Source: Glaciecola sp049650345 (GTDB lineage Bacteria; Pseudomonadota; Gammaproteobacteria; Enterobacterales; Alteromonadaceae). Taken from it: a stretch of 64,000 nt of DNA. Position numbers and translations under genes: made by a program. Each line of letters opens with the position of its first letter. The stretch's first letter is position 1. Shown here in pieces: positions 1 to 8,412 of the stretch. The notes below the pieces were generated by a model. It saw nothing but the letters and a program-made list of their open reading frames with translations, had not been told where the DNA came from and made no database searches. The stretch is taken from positions 1 through 64,000 of the forward strand of contig JBARZY010000124.1 in NCBI GenBank assembly GCA_049650345.1, read 5' to 3'.

Positions 1-491
1 ACTCTTACTACTGCGCCGGTAGACAAGGTAGCGGGTTTACCACCGGTGCCGGCTGTATCGCCCTTCAAGCCTGGGTCAGTTTCAGTGATTTCAAGCTCAA
101 CAAAGTTCGGTGGTGTAACCACAATAGGGCTGCCATTGAACAAAGTTAAGGTACAGGTGTCATTTTCGACTAACCATTTTTTAGCGTCGCCAACGGCTTT
201 TTCATCGGCAGCGATTTGTTCAAAGGTTTCATTATTCATGAAATGCCAAAACTCACCGTCGTTGTACAAATACGCTAGGTCAGTATCCATTACATCTGCG
301 CCTTCAACCGACTCGCCCGAGCGGAAAGTTTTCTCTAAGGTTTTACCAGAAACAAGCTTACGAATTTTGACACGGTTAAACGCTTGGCCCTTGCCCGGTT
401 TTACGTATTCGTTTTCTAATATGTTGCAAGGCTCGCCGTCTAGCATTATTTTCAAGCCTGCTTTAAATTCGTTAGTGCTGAAATTAGCCAT
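1..491 (-). CDS. efp: Translation elongation factor P (3' end beyond window)
   Basis: The reverse strand read from ATG at 489-491 encodes MANFSTNEFKAGLKIMLDGE and continues as an EF-P through the left window edge, so the C-terminus is missing. EF-P binds between the P and E sites of stalled ribosomes and relieves stalling at polyproline stretches. The tip of its first domain carries the sequence KPGKGQAF, whose lysine (about residue 34) is the known site of beta-lysylation. A GAGGAAC ribosome binding site lies just upstream of the ATG. The gene is divergent from epmB, which encodes the enzyme that makes the (R)-beta-lysine used for this modification, as in E. coli. Identity is clear. Confidence 0.97.
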   Translation of the reverse strand, partial: MANFSTNEFKAGLKIMLDGEPCNILENEYVKPGKGQAFNRVKIRKLVSGKTLEKTFRSGESVEGADVMDTDLAYLYNDGEFWHFMNNETFEQIAADEKAVGDAKKWLVENDTCTLTLFNGSPIVVTPPNFVELEITETDPGLKGDTAGTGGKPATLSTGAVVR

Positions 492-571
492 TTGTTCCTC
501 TGGTATATTCGTTAAGATCTTTTATAAATTTCGATAGTGAAACCGATGCATATATGTGTAATATAGCGCTT

Positions 572-1606
572 ATGCAAATGATACCGAAAAAAATCCAATC
601 TGTAGAGACTCATTGGCAAAAAGAATTGGCAAATTGTTTTACTAGCCTTGAAAGTTTGCTTGAATATTTGAGTATTAATCCTCAAACCTTAGCGATTTCC
701 GTTAATGACCACAGCAAAGCACGCAAACTTTTTCCCATGCGTGTGCCGCGCCCGTTTGCCGACTTAATGCAAGCTGGAAATTGGCACGATCCACTACTGC
801 AACAAGTGATTCCACAATATGCCGAATACAACAACAAGCCTGGCTTTGTAGAAGACCCACTTGAGGAACAAAACAATCCAAACAAAGGCATTATTCACAA
901 ATACAAAAGCCGTATTTTACTGGTAGTGAGAGGCGGTTGTGCGGTTAATTGCAGGTATTGCTTTAGGCGTCACTTTCCTTATCAAGACAATCATATAAAG
1001 CATGCTAATTATGATTCGGTTATAACTTACGTTCGCCAGCATACCGAAATTAACGAAGTCATTTTTTCGGGTGGAGATCCGTTGATGGCTAATGATGCTC
1101 ATCTTGAAGCTCTCGCCCTAAATATTAGTGCCATAGCGAACGTTAAACGCCTGCGCATTCATACTCGTTTACCCGTGGTTATTCCCAGTAGAATAAACGA
1201 TGAATTCCTTGCTTGGGTAAGGCAATTAGAAGTGAAGCTAGTTATGGTAATGCATATTAATCATGCAAATGAAGTAAGCCCTGCTTTAAAGCAAAAGTGC
1301 CAACAATTGCAACAAGCCGGTGTAACGCTGTTGAATCAATCGGTATTACTGGCTGGCATAAATAACAATGCTGATGCATTAGAAGCGTTAAGTGAAGCCT
1401 TATTTGATGCGGGCATACTACCCTACTACTTGCATATGTTTGACCCTGTCAAAGGCGCTTCGCATTTTGACGTGCCGCGCGCAGAAGGACAACACATTAT
1501 GGCCGAATTGATAAAGCGCTTACCGGGCTTTTTGGTTCCTAAACTAGTTAAAGAACTAGCCGGACAACCCGGTAAGACACCTATAGATTTAAAGCTTGAG
1601 CCTTAG
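572..1606 (+). CDS. epmB: EF-P (R)-beta-lysylation lysine 2,3-aminomutase EpmB
   Basis: This radical-SAM protein belongs to the lysine 2,3-aminomutase family and converts (S)-alpha-lysine to (R)-beta-lysine for EF-P modification. The radical SAM cluster motif CxxxCxxC is visible as CAVNCRYC (cysteines about 123, 127 and 130), followed by FRRHFPY, typical of EpmB. Its length of about 344 residues matches EpmB and is shorter than clostridial aminomutases. I chose the ATG at 572 because the conserved N-terminal tryptophan then falls where it does in E. coli EpmB. An in-frame ATG at 554 is also possible, and neither has a strong ribosome binding site. It is divergent from efp, its functional partner. 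EpmA is not in the window. Confidence 0.95.
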   Translation: MQMIPKKIQSVETHWQKELANCFTSLESLLEYLSINPQTLAISVNDHSKARKLFPMRVPRPFADLMQAGNWHDPLLQQVIPQYAEYNNKPGFVEDPLEEQNNPNKGIIHKYKSRILLVVRGGCAVNCRYCFRRHFPYQDNHIKHANYDSVITYVRQHTEINEVIFSGGDPLMANDAHLEALALNISAIANVKRLRIHTRLPVVIPSRINDEFLAWVRQLEVKLVMVMHINHANEVSPALKQKCQQLQQAGVTLLNQSVLLAGINNNADALEALSEALFDAGILPYYLHMFDPVKGASHFDVPRAEGQHIMAELIKRLPGFLVPKLVKELAGQPGKTPIDLKLEP

Positions 1607-1690
1607 TAAGCACTAACATACGTAAAGTGCTATTAATACTCCATACAGCGTGCTTTGGCTACTTATTAACACAATCTACTGCGCTTAATA

Positions 1691-1867
1691 TTAAGCATAT
1701 GTGTTTATAATGCCGCCAGAGCTTGAAGTACTTGGCGCCGGAACAGATTCTGCGGCCTCAAGCAGTTGCAATACTGCTTGCCCTTCTTGCTTCTGCATGT
1801 CGTTAGACATAGCAGCAGACTTTACTTGAAGGGTATAGGCTACGCTGGATGCACCTGATATATCCAT
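1691..1867 (-). CDS. YjfB-like putative motility protein, 58 aa
   Basis: A 58-codon frame starts with ATG at 1865-1867, behind an AAGGAAAC ribosome binding site, and ends with TAA at 1691-1693. The protein begins MDISGASSVA, has a Q/K/M-rich middle that looks helical, and ends in a P/S/G-rich tail finishing GGIINTYA. This layout (MDIS start, amphipathic helix with LLxxxE, proline/glycine linker, then an INxxA-like end) resembles the small YjfB family annotated as putative motility proteins. Function is unproven. No flagellar genes flank it here. The good ribosome binding site and family-like architecture make a real gene likely. Confidence 0.6.
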   Translation of the reverse strand: MDISGASSVAYTLQVKSAAMSNDMQKQEGQAVLQLLEAAESVPAPSTSSSGGIINTYA

Positions 1868-1957
1868 TGCGTTTCCTTTTTTCTAATTTGCTTGTAGCAA
1901 AAACTAATTACAGGCACAATTGCCCGCCTCGTAGTTATCGACCCAAAAAAGAGTTTT

Positions 1958-2263
1958 ATGAGCAATATAATTTCAGCCCTTAATGACAACCTTAAACTCA
2001 TCTACCGCAAATCGGTTGATGCCGACGCCGCCCTTAATAATTTACAAAACAGTGGCAAAGGAAAATTTAATACCATTTTTGGTGACGATACCGCTTTTAC
2101 CACTCGTGCCAAACGCTTTGGCCCCTACGTTGAAGAAATAGCCGAAGACGTGTCGCACCTTGTCGACGCCGACGAGGCAACACTTGGTAAAGCATTGCCT
2201 AACATTGTAAAAAAACTAGAGTTAATGCTCACTACTTTAGAGCAATTTAAACAAACTTTATAA
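1958..2263 (+). CDS. Conserved hypothetical protein, 101 aa
   Basis: A small soluble protein with no signal peptide or membrane segment. It is predicted mostly helical, with a charged N-terminal helix containing LIYRKSVDAD and a C-terminal leucine-rich helix (KKLELMLTTLEQFKQTL). The start ATG at 1958 has a GAG-type ribosome binding site. I do not recognise an enzymatic motif. Similar short proteins occur in Alteromonas-type genomes, sometimes mis-named after neighbouring metabolic genes, so I give no function. Codon use looks like the neighbours, and the coding frame is open on the strand opposite the decayed substrate-binding gene that follows. Confidence 0.7.
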   Translation: MSNIISALNDNLKLIYRKSVDADAALNNLQNSGKGKFNTIFGDDTAFTTRAKRFGPYVEEIAEDVSHLVDADEATLGKALPNIVKKLELMLTTLEQFKQTL

Positions 2264-2266
2264 GCA

Positions 2267-2570
2267 CTAAGGCATCAATATATCGCTACTGGTGATGGGC
2301 GCTGTTTCTAGCGAGTTGTCATGCAACCAAGCTAAGAATTTACTGACAACCTCGGGCTTAATACTGCCCCACTGGCCATGCTCATCAAAGTAAGCTTGGG
2401 CGCTTATTTTGATAGCGGCTACCAAATCAATATCGTTATCGTGTGTGGGCAAATGCTCCGCTAAAATAGAAGCAGCTTGCTCTGGATGTTGGGCTCAATA
2501 TGCTGGGCAACAAAAAACCGATGTGATTAATGTTTGGGGTCCAATCAAGACCCAGTGTTAAAGTTTGCAT
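2267..2570 (-). pseudogene. Remnant of NMT1/ThiY-like ABC substrate-binding protein
   Basis: On the reverse strand, ATG at 2568-2570 (with an AGGACGA ribosome binding site) begins MQTLTLGLDWTPNINHIGFF, the hallmark start of the NMT1/ThiY pyrimidine-precursor binding proteins. After about 22 residues the frame breaks. A second frame then runs from about residue HPEQAASILAEHLP to the stop at 2267 and reads like the C-terminus of the same family (EHGQWGSIKPEVVSKFLAWL). The middle of roughly 200 residues is missing and the two pieces are in different frames. The 61-aa frame at 2267-2452 is therefore the tail of a dead gene, not an independent protein. No permease or ATPase gene remains nearby. 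Confidence 0.7.
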
Positions 2571-2611
2571 GATATGAGTCGTCCTGTTCTTATATTCACG
2601 TTTAAAAAATA

Positions 2612-3364
2612 TTAGCCTACAATAATAATGACTGCGGTAAGTGGTCTTATCATTAGCGGTGTAGAAGTCACAAATTCATCAACGCCTTGTGCATCTGACT
2701 GCCACATTAGCACTTTTGTAGAAGCCATAAATCCAAAGGGCAATGGCATGGTGTGTATATCAAATGAGAAATTGTAAGCCACATATGCGCGTTTATCATT
2801 TATTCGCATTTGATAAGCAAACAGTTGGGTATCGTCGCTTGCTTCATAAATCTCAATGGCATGACTAAGCAATATATTATGAGCATTATGCAAGGCTTGC
2901 AGTGACTCATAATAAGCGTTTAATGAGTCTGTTTGTAGCCTCGATTGGTCTTGTGGGTGCAAATAGGGTGGAGACGCAATGTGCAGTTGATGTAACAAGC
3001 GCATTTTTAAACGCCGCATGTGCGCGTCTTGTTTTGCTTGCTCGGCTAGGTCACCCTTTACTTGTTTACTCAATAATGCTGTTGTAAGCCATGGGCTGAA
3101 TGTTATTGATTTATTTATCGATTTTACCGATACCATTTGCCGTTCTTTTTGCGCAGTAAGCAAGGTGTTCAAACTCGCAGCATATTCGCTAACCGATACA
3201 CTTTGTAATACAAACAAATTGTTAGCAGCCTGCTCAAACTCTGTTACATCATACTGGCTGTATAATATAGGCGCTGAAGCTTGGTTTTGTTGTGAGCATG
3301 CAAACACGCCTGTACAAGCAATCACCAATAGTAATCTTGTTCGCCAATTTATTAGCATGCTCAT
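2612..3364 (-). CDS. Putative lipoprotein with GH13 C-terminal-like region
   Basis: A 250-residue protein with a lipoprotein signal: positively charged N-terminus, hydrophobic stretch, and lipobox GVFAC with the acceptor cysteine at about residue 23. It has no recognised catalytic motif. The C-terminal part, roughly residues 145-235, reads like the region after the barrel of GH13 alpha-amylase-type enzymes: an SLNAYYESLQALHNAH helix, then a DDTQLFAYQM strand, then KRAYVAYNFS. The catalytic barrel itself is absent, so it could be a decayed or repurposed fragment, or the likeness could be coincidental. It lies 16 bp downstream of the TraB/GumN gene on the same strand and may be co-transcribed. 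Confidence 0.65.
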   Translation of the reverse strand: MSMLINWRTRLLLVIACTGVFACSQQNQASAPILYSQYDVTEFEQAANNLFVLQSVSVSEYAASLNTLLTAQKERQMVSVKSINKSITFSPWLTTALLSKQVKGDLAEQAKQDAHMRRLKMRLLHQLHIASPPYLHPQDQSRLQTDSLNAYYESLQALHNAHNILLSHAIEIYEASDDTQLFAYQMRINDKRAYVAYNFSFDIHTMPLPFGFMASTKVLMWQSDAQGVDEFVTSTPLMIRPLTAVIIIVG

Positions 3365-3380
3365 TATAGACAGGGCAGTG

Positions 3381-4253
3381 TTAAGGTACTTGGGTTACGT
3401 CGTAGCCCTGCGCTTTAAGTTGTGTTAACAAACCGTCTTTACCGGGCAAATGCAAAGCGCCTACTAATACAAACTCCACACTGTCGTTGTTAAACATAGG
3501 GCGAATTGTTTTCATCCACGCATCATTGCGGTCCTTTATTAAAGTGGTATACACCTCAGGGTAGTCAGCAAATTCAGACGCATTAATACTAGCAAGCGTT
3601 TGCATATCTCCACTGCGCCAGCTTGAGTGTAGCTTATCTACCATTTCATCTAGCTCTGCAGTTGATTCAAGTACGTAATTAATGAGCTGATCGGGGTCGC
3701 CATTATCAAAGCTATCTAAAAATGCCACTTGCTGCTCAATGGTTTCAAACCATTTTATTTGTTTATTGTCGGCCACGCCCTTTTTAAACATATGATCATC
3801 CACACCGGCCAAAGTAAAACCACGTGCCTGATATTCCATAACAGTAATGGTTAACATCAAACCTGTGGGACTAAGAGGCATTAGTTGAGCCAGAGGCAAG
3901 CCTTTGGCTTCACTATACGCCTTTAGTGCATTCATCGTATCGCCTGATAACAAGGTAGCGAGTGTGCTGCCGTTTTGCGCCAGCATCACCGGCATTAACT
4001 TCGCTTGAAACGCAGGACTTTTAGTGGCTTCAATGTCGGTCTCAAAATACAAGGTGTCTGACTGTTCATATGCCTTATAAAACGCTTCTTGCAACGGAAA
4101 GTCGTTGGGCGTGAGTATATGGAACGTGCCACCAATATAAATAGTGCTGTTGTTCTTGGTAACCTTAAACACCGGGGCGCTAAAGGCACTGGTGCTGGTG
4201 ACAATGAGTATTACAGCCGACAAGATCGCTTTCTTTATTAATAACAAACGCAT
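3381..4253 (-). CDS. TraB/GumN family protein
   Basis: A 290-residue exported protein of the TraB/GumN (Tiki-like, GIY/ChaN-superfamily) group, proposed to be metal-dependent proteases. A signal peptide covers about residues 1-25, ending near SAFSA. The first family motif is IYIGGTFHILTPNDFPL, containing the GxxH element. The second conserved region near the C-terminus is EFVLVGALHLPGKDGLLTQL, containing the typical G-x-x-H. I start at ATG 4251-4253 because an AAGGAGCG ribosome binding site sits directly upstream. An upstream in-frame ATG would overlap the previous gene. It sits between two other exported or anchored proteins on the same strand, probably as one operon. Confidence 0.88.
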   Translation of the reverse strand: MRLLLIKKAILSAVILIVTSTSAFSAPVFKVTKNNSTIYIGGTFHILTPNDFPLQEAFYKAYEQSDTLYFETDIEATKSPAFQAKLMPVMLAQNGSTLATLLSGDTMNALKAYSEAKGLPLAQLMPLSPTGLMLTITVMEYQARGFTLAGVDDHMFKKGVADNKQIKWFETIEQQVAFLDSFDNGDPDQLINYVLESTAELDEMVDKLHSSWRSGDMQTLASINASEFADYPEVYTTLIKDRNDAWMKTIRPMFNNDSVEFVLVGALHLPGKDGLLTQLKAQGYDVTQVP

Positions 4254-4269
4254 GTTACGCTCCTTGTTG

Positions 4270-5556
4270 TTAACGCGCACGGTTAATAGGTAATTGCTTA
4301 ATTCGTTGGTTAATTAAATCAACTACTGTGTTATACGCAGGACTGTCTACTTTGGTATATTTATTTTCAAACGCCTGCTTGCTCAAACCTTCTTCTAAGG
4401 CCTCGGTAGACACCATAAACAGCTGTTCGTTGACTTCGTTTCGCATCTGTTGCTGAAGTTGTTCAGCGGTTTTGGGGTTAACCGCTAATGCTGCAAAGTT
4501 GGCCCCCGATAAGTCAGCCGCTAAGTCAATAAAACTGTATCCCGAACCACCTTGGCCGCGGTCCATAAGCTCTTTGAATTCACCCACCGCCACGCTCACT
4601 CCTTTTTCAGACAGTAGTTTGATGGCAGCAGAGAATACAAAGTGCAAACTCAAATCCTTTCGCTTAAATAAAACGGGCTTTGGTTTAGCGGTAGGGACAC
4701 CATCAATAGCAAAACTTAAGTCGCCCACCAACGTAGCAAAACGCGGACTGCCCGCATAAATAGTAATTGCAAGAATAGCGGCTTCATTTTCAAGTGTGGC
4801 TGAACCCTGTTGGCTCATAATGTGAGCCTCTTGCATTAACGCTCTTAAATAATAAGCCAGCGAAGGGGCCTGTTGATTATGTTTGATTGGAGGCACGTAA
4901 AGTTGGTTTAAAAACCGTAAATAATGCGCAATACGTATTTTTAGCAAGCGCGTATCTTTGTTGCTTCCGCCAGTTTTAATGTTTTTAAACTCACGCAATA
5001 AACCATCCATTGGGCGTAAGCTTACAGTTACTCCAGTGTTAGTAATTTCAAGCTGCTCTACCGTATTTATTGCCCTTGTTGCCACTACACTTTGTGTGTA
5101 GGCATTTGCCAAAGCTTCCGCCTTTGCGAGAGCCCAATTTCCCGGCAACGCTATTTTCCCTAAGTGAAACTGCGTAACATTTATACCTTGCCCCTGAGAA
5201 ACCTCAATATGAACGTTCACATACAAATCAAGGGGAAACTCAAACACCCGATAACTCGCTTGGATCTGCATTTTTTCGGCGCTAAAACCGACGTCAGCGG
5301 CGGCTTTATCTCGCGCGCGCTGCAAAAAACCCGCAAGACTGCTAGCTTGTTTGTTAGTGACATCAATAGCATGGGCACTATAGCGTTTTCGCAGTGACTG
5401 GCGCACTTGGTTAAATAACACTTGTACGCTTTCAGCATGGTCAACTTGCTTGCCTGAATCAGGTTTGACATTGGGCGATAAGTCTAACAACAACACCAAT
5501 AACAAAGCGAAAAAAAGCACAACAACAATGACAAATGATTTAAGGGCCTTACGCAT
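4270..5556 (-). CDS. Membrane-anchored conserved hypothetical protein
   Basis: About 428 residues. Following a short MRKALKS start there is a single strong hydrophobic segment (about residues 8-28, rich in V, L and F), and the rest is soluble and probably periplasmic. No known catalytic motif is recognisable. The region around residues 240-340 includes ENEAAILAITIYAGSPRFA and later GQGGSGYSFIDLAADLSGA; the GSGYSF-DLAAD block suggests a conserved fold but I cannot name it. The start at 5554-5556 is preferred because AAGG lies a suitable distance upstream and the longer reading has no such site. It precedes the TraB/GumN gene by 16 bp, so the two are likely co-transcribed. Confidence 0.75.
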   Translation of the reverse strand: MRKALKSFVIVVVLFFALLLVLLLDLSPNVKPDSGKQVDHAESVQVLFNQVRQSLRKRYSAHAIDVTNKQASSLAGFLQRARDKAAADVGFSAEKMQIQASYRVFEFPLDLYVNVHIEVSQGQGINVTQFHLGKIALPGNWALAKAEALANAYTQSVVATRAINTVEQLEITNTGVTVSLRPMDGLLREFKNIKTGGSNKDTRLLKIRIAHYLRFLNQLYVPPIKHNQQAPSLAYYLRALMQEAHIMSQQGSATLENEAAILAITIYAGSPRFATLVGDLSFAIDGVPTAKPKPVLFKRKDLSLHFVFSAAIKLLSEKGVSVAVGEFKELMDRGQGGSGYSFIDLAADLSGANFAALAVNPKTAEQLQQQMRNEVNEQLFMVSTEALEEGLSKQAFENKYTKVDSPAYNTVVDLINQRIKQLPINRAR

Positions 5557-5782
5557 TAGAAACCTTTGGTTGCATATAAGATTGATGGCAGGTAAGTAAC
5601 GCCACACACGGGCCTTATAAAAGTGTTTTGTTAATATACTAATTAAACCATTACTACGATGCTAAGCCAACTCGTACCACCTAAAAATACCGCATACTTA
5701 AGTATATAAACGTATAATTGAACAGCAAAATTATTCGATAACATATACTTATAGCTAATAAAAGCCGCTCGCACACATCGTA

Positions 5783-6367
5783 ATGATAAAAATTAAGCAC
5801 ATTAAAACGGGTAACCACTCACAATCTGGATTTACCCTGATAGAACTTATTATCGTCATAGTTATTTTAGGGATATTGGCGGTAACCGCAGCACCGCGTT
5901 TTATTGATATACAGTCAGATGCCGAAGGTGCTGTGCTGCAAGGCGTTAGCGGTGCATTGTCTAGCGCCAACCGAATTGTGCATGCCAAAGCCATTATTCA
6001 GAATCAAGACGCCATCGAATCGGGAAGCGTCAACATATCTAATAGTGTTTCAGTTGCCACTACTTACGGGTATTTGTCGTTTAGCAACAGCAACGTGCAT
6101 AGCGGTGCCAACCTCGCACAAATTTTAGACATAGATATTTGTCACCATCTTAATACCGACAATTCTTGCGCTAGTGACGGTTCTACGCAGTTTATATATG
6201 ACGTAGACAGTATAAGCGGGGTCAGCGTGGTACGTATTTTTTTGGGTACACGCATTGATAGCGACCGAGGCCCAGACAATAACCAAATAGAATGCCGCGT
6301 TGATTATTGGTTGCCTTCAGCCGCGGGTGAATCACCCTCGTATGATGTTTTTGTGGATGAGTGTTAA
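5783..6367 (+). CDS. Type IV pilin-like prepilin (MSHA/PilE type)
   Basis: A 194-residue type IV prepilin. A short basic leader ends in glycine 16, followed by the class III cleavage motif FTLIELIIVIVILGILA with the conserved Glu at +5. The C-terminal globular domain has cysteines around 131, 140, 173 and 194. The last pair, near DSDRGPDNNQIECRVDYW and the C-terminal DEC, resembles the D-region disulfide loop of pseudopilins and MSHA-like minor pilins. No assembly genes (pilus ATPase, platform, prepilin peptidase) are adjacent, so it is an orphan here and would depend on machinery elsewhere. The ribosome binding site is poor. It converges on parE, with 15 bp between the stop codons. Confidence 0.88.
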   Translation: MIKIKHIKTGNHSQSGFTLIELIIVIVILGILAVTAAPRFIDIQSDAEGAVLQGVSGALSSANRIVHAKAIIQNQDAIESGSVNISNSVSVATTYGYLSFSNSNVHSGANLAQILDIDICHHLNTDNSCASDGSTQFIYDVDSISGVSVVRIFLGTRIDSDRGPDNNQIECRVDYWLPSAAGESPSYDVFVDEC

Positions 6368-6382
6368 GGTGCCTACTTCAGC

Positions 6383-8272
6383 TTAAACCTGCGCCAAATT
6401 CCCTTTGCTCTCTAGCCATGCTTTGCGATCTGGCGAACGCTTTTTGGATAACAACATATCCATTAGTTCAAGCATACCTTCAGCGTCTTCGCTAGTTAAC
6501 CTAACTAATCGGCGAGTATTTGGATCCATTGTGGTTTCACGAAGCTGCAATGGGTTCATCTCACCTAGACCTTTAAAGCGCTGAACGTTTACTTTCCCAC
6601 GTTTTTTCTCGGCTTCGATACGGTCAAGTACACCTTGTTTTTCGGCTTCATCAAGGGCGTAATACACTTCTTTACCTATATCTATTCTGAATAATGGTGG
6701 CATAGCTACATACACATGCCCTGCATCTACAAGGGTTCTGAAATGTTTTACAAACAAGGCACACAGTAAGGTAGCAATGTGCAAACCATCGGAGTCAGCG
6801 TCGGCCAGTATGCATATTTTACCATAGCGCAAACCCGACAAGTCGCTTGAGTCTGGGTCGATACCCAATGCTACTGATATGTCGTGGATTTCTTGCGATG
6901 CAAGCACTTGAGACGAATCAACTTCCCAGCTGTTTAGTATTTTACCGCGCAGCGGCATAATGGCTTGAAATTCACGATCGCGGGCTTGTTTGGCCGAGCC
7001 ACCCGCCGAGTCACCCTCAACTAAAAACAGTTCAGAGCGTTCATTATCTTGGCCTGAACAATCGGTTAATTTACCCGGTAAAGCTGGGCCTGAGGTAATT
7101 TTTTTACGTGCAACTTTTTTACTTTGACGCAGGCGTTTTTGAGCATTATTAATACACATTTCGGCCAATAGCTCAGCCACATCGGTATGTTGATTTAGCC
7201 ACAAGCTAAACGCGTCTTTCACAATACCCGACACGAATGCAGAAGCTTGGCGAGACGATAAACGTTCTTTAGTTTGCCCAGCAAATTGTGGATCTTGCAT
7301 TTTAGTACTTAAAATATAACAGCATCGTTCCCAGATATCGTCGGCAGTAATTTTTACGCCCCGCGGCAATAAGTTTCTAAATTCACAAAACTCTCGCATG
7401 GCATCCAGCAAGCCTTGGCGTAGCCCATTTACATGGGTGCCGCCTTGCGCCGTAGGAATTAAGTTAACGTAGCTTTCGGTGACCATTTCGCCACCTTCTA
7501 CTAACCACATTACGGCCCAGTCGGCGGCTTCACCATTACCAGAATATGCGCCAACAAATGGTGCATCATTCGGCACGGTCTCTTCATTTTTTAAGCCTTG
7601 AATTAAGTAATCACGCAAGCCATCTTCGTAGTACCATTGGTGGGTTTCCTTGCCTATTTTGTCTTCAAACTTGATATTTAAACCGGGGCAAAGTACCGCT
7701 TTAGCGCGCAATATATGCAGTAACTTAGACACTGAAAATTTAGCCGTATCAAAGTAACTGGCGTCGGGCCAAAATCGAACGCGAGTGCCAGTATTGCGTT
7801 TACCACAAGTATCAATTACCGCTAGGTCTTCTTTTTTGTCGCCATTTTCAAACGCTATTTGATGCACTTCTGCGTTACGGCGAATGGTCACTTCAACGCG
7901 TTTTGATAAGGCATTAACCACTGAAATACCCACGCCATGCAAACCGCCTGAAAATTCATAATTTTTGTTAGAAAACTTACCGCCGGCATGCAGCTTGGTC
8001 ATTATCAACTCAACACCGCTCATTTTTTCTTCGGGGTGTATATCAACCGGCATACCACGGCCATCGTCTATGACTTCAAGCGATTGATCTTCATGCAGAA
8101 TAACTTTGATGTTGCTAGCATGCCCTGCTAGCGCTTCATCAACACTGTTATCGATTACCTCTTGGCTAAGGTGATTTGGCCGTGTGGTATCGGTATACAT
8201 GCCAGGACGGCGCTTAACAGGTTCAAGGCCATTTAAGACTTCAATTGCATCAGAGTTATATTGTTCAGACAT
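6383..8272 (-). CDS. parE: DNA topoisomerase IV subunit B
   Basis: A 629-residue type IIA topoisomerase ATPase subunit. It relaxes and decatenates daughter chromosomes together with ParC. The GHKL ATPase domain is visible at the N-terminus: the DNSVDEALAG motif, DDGRGMPVDIH, and GLHGVGISVVNALS. The TOPRIM domain has LFLVEGDSAGGSA and the ADADSDGLHIATLL metal site. The C-terminus ends in the ParE-type QRFKGLGEMNPLQL region. Length equals E. coli ParE (630) and it lacks the insertion typical of gammaproteobacterial GyrB, which separates it from gyrB. It heads downstream of yqiA as in E. coli. Confidence 0.97.
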   Translation of the reverse strand: MSEQYNSDAIEVLNGLEPVKRRPGMYTDTTRPNHLSQEVIDNSVDEALAGHASNIKVILHEDQSLEVIDDGRGMPVDIHPEEKMSGVELIMTKLHAGGKFSNKNYEFSGGLHGVGISVVNALSKRVEVTIRRNAEVHQIAFENGDKKEDLAVIDTCGKRNTGTRVRFWPDASYFDTAKFSVSKLLHILRAKAVLCPGLNIKFEDKIGKETHQWYYEDGLRDYLIQGLKNEETVPNDAPFVGAYSGNGEAADWAVMWLVEGGEMVTESYVNLIPTAQGGTHVNGLRQGLLDAMREFCEFRNLLPRGVKITADDIWERCCYILSTKMQDPQFAGQTKERLSSRQASAFVSGIVKDAFSLWLNQHTDVAELLAEMCINNAQKRLRQSKKVARKKITSGPALPGKLTDCSGQDNERSELFLVEGDSAGGSAKQARDREFQAIMPLRGKILNSWEVDSSQVLASQEIHDISVALGIDPDSSDLSGLRYGKICILADADSDGLHIATLLCALFVKHFRTLVDAGHVYVAMPPLFRIDIGKEVYYALDEAEKQGVLDRIEAEKKRGKVNVQRFKGLGEMNPLQLRETTMDPNTRRLVRLTSEDAEGMLELMDMLLSKKRSPDRKAWLESKGNLAQV

Positions 8273-8412
8273 GTTTTACACTCGAAAAATGATTGCGGTT
8301 TTTATAATTGTTATGGCGCATTGCAGGGTGAAAACCCTCACATATTGCCGTAAATGGTTACCTGTATATAAATCCAATAGTAGCAAGCTAAGGCCAGTTC
8401 GGCAAACATACC

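Noticed and set aside
46..537. 163-aa plus-strand open frame over the efp region
   Set aside because: It is antisense to efp, whose reverse-strand reading is a perfect EF-P; the plus-strand frame is low-complexity and Ser-rich with no family match.
1691..1867. Second double-glycine leader candidate in the YjfB-like protein (SSSGG near the end)
   Set aside because: The GG lies eight residues from the C-terminus, with no LS/L/I leader pattern, and the overall architecture fits the YjfB family.
3018..3428. 136-aa plus-strand frame overlapping the lipoprotein gene
   Set aside because: It is a shadow of the reverse-strand lipoprotein and TraB/GumN genes, with no ribosome binding site and cysteine-rich low-complexity translation.
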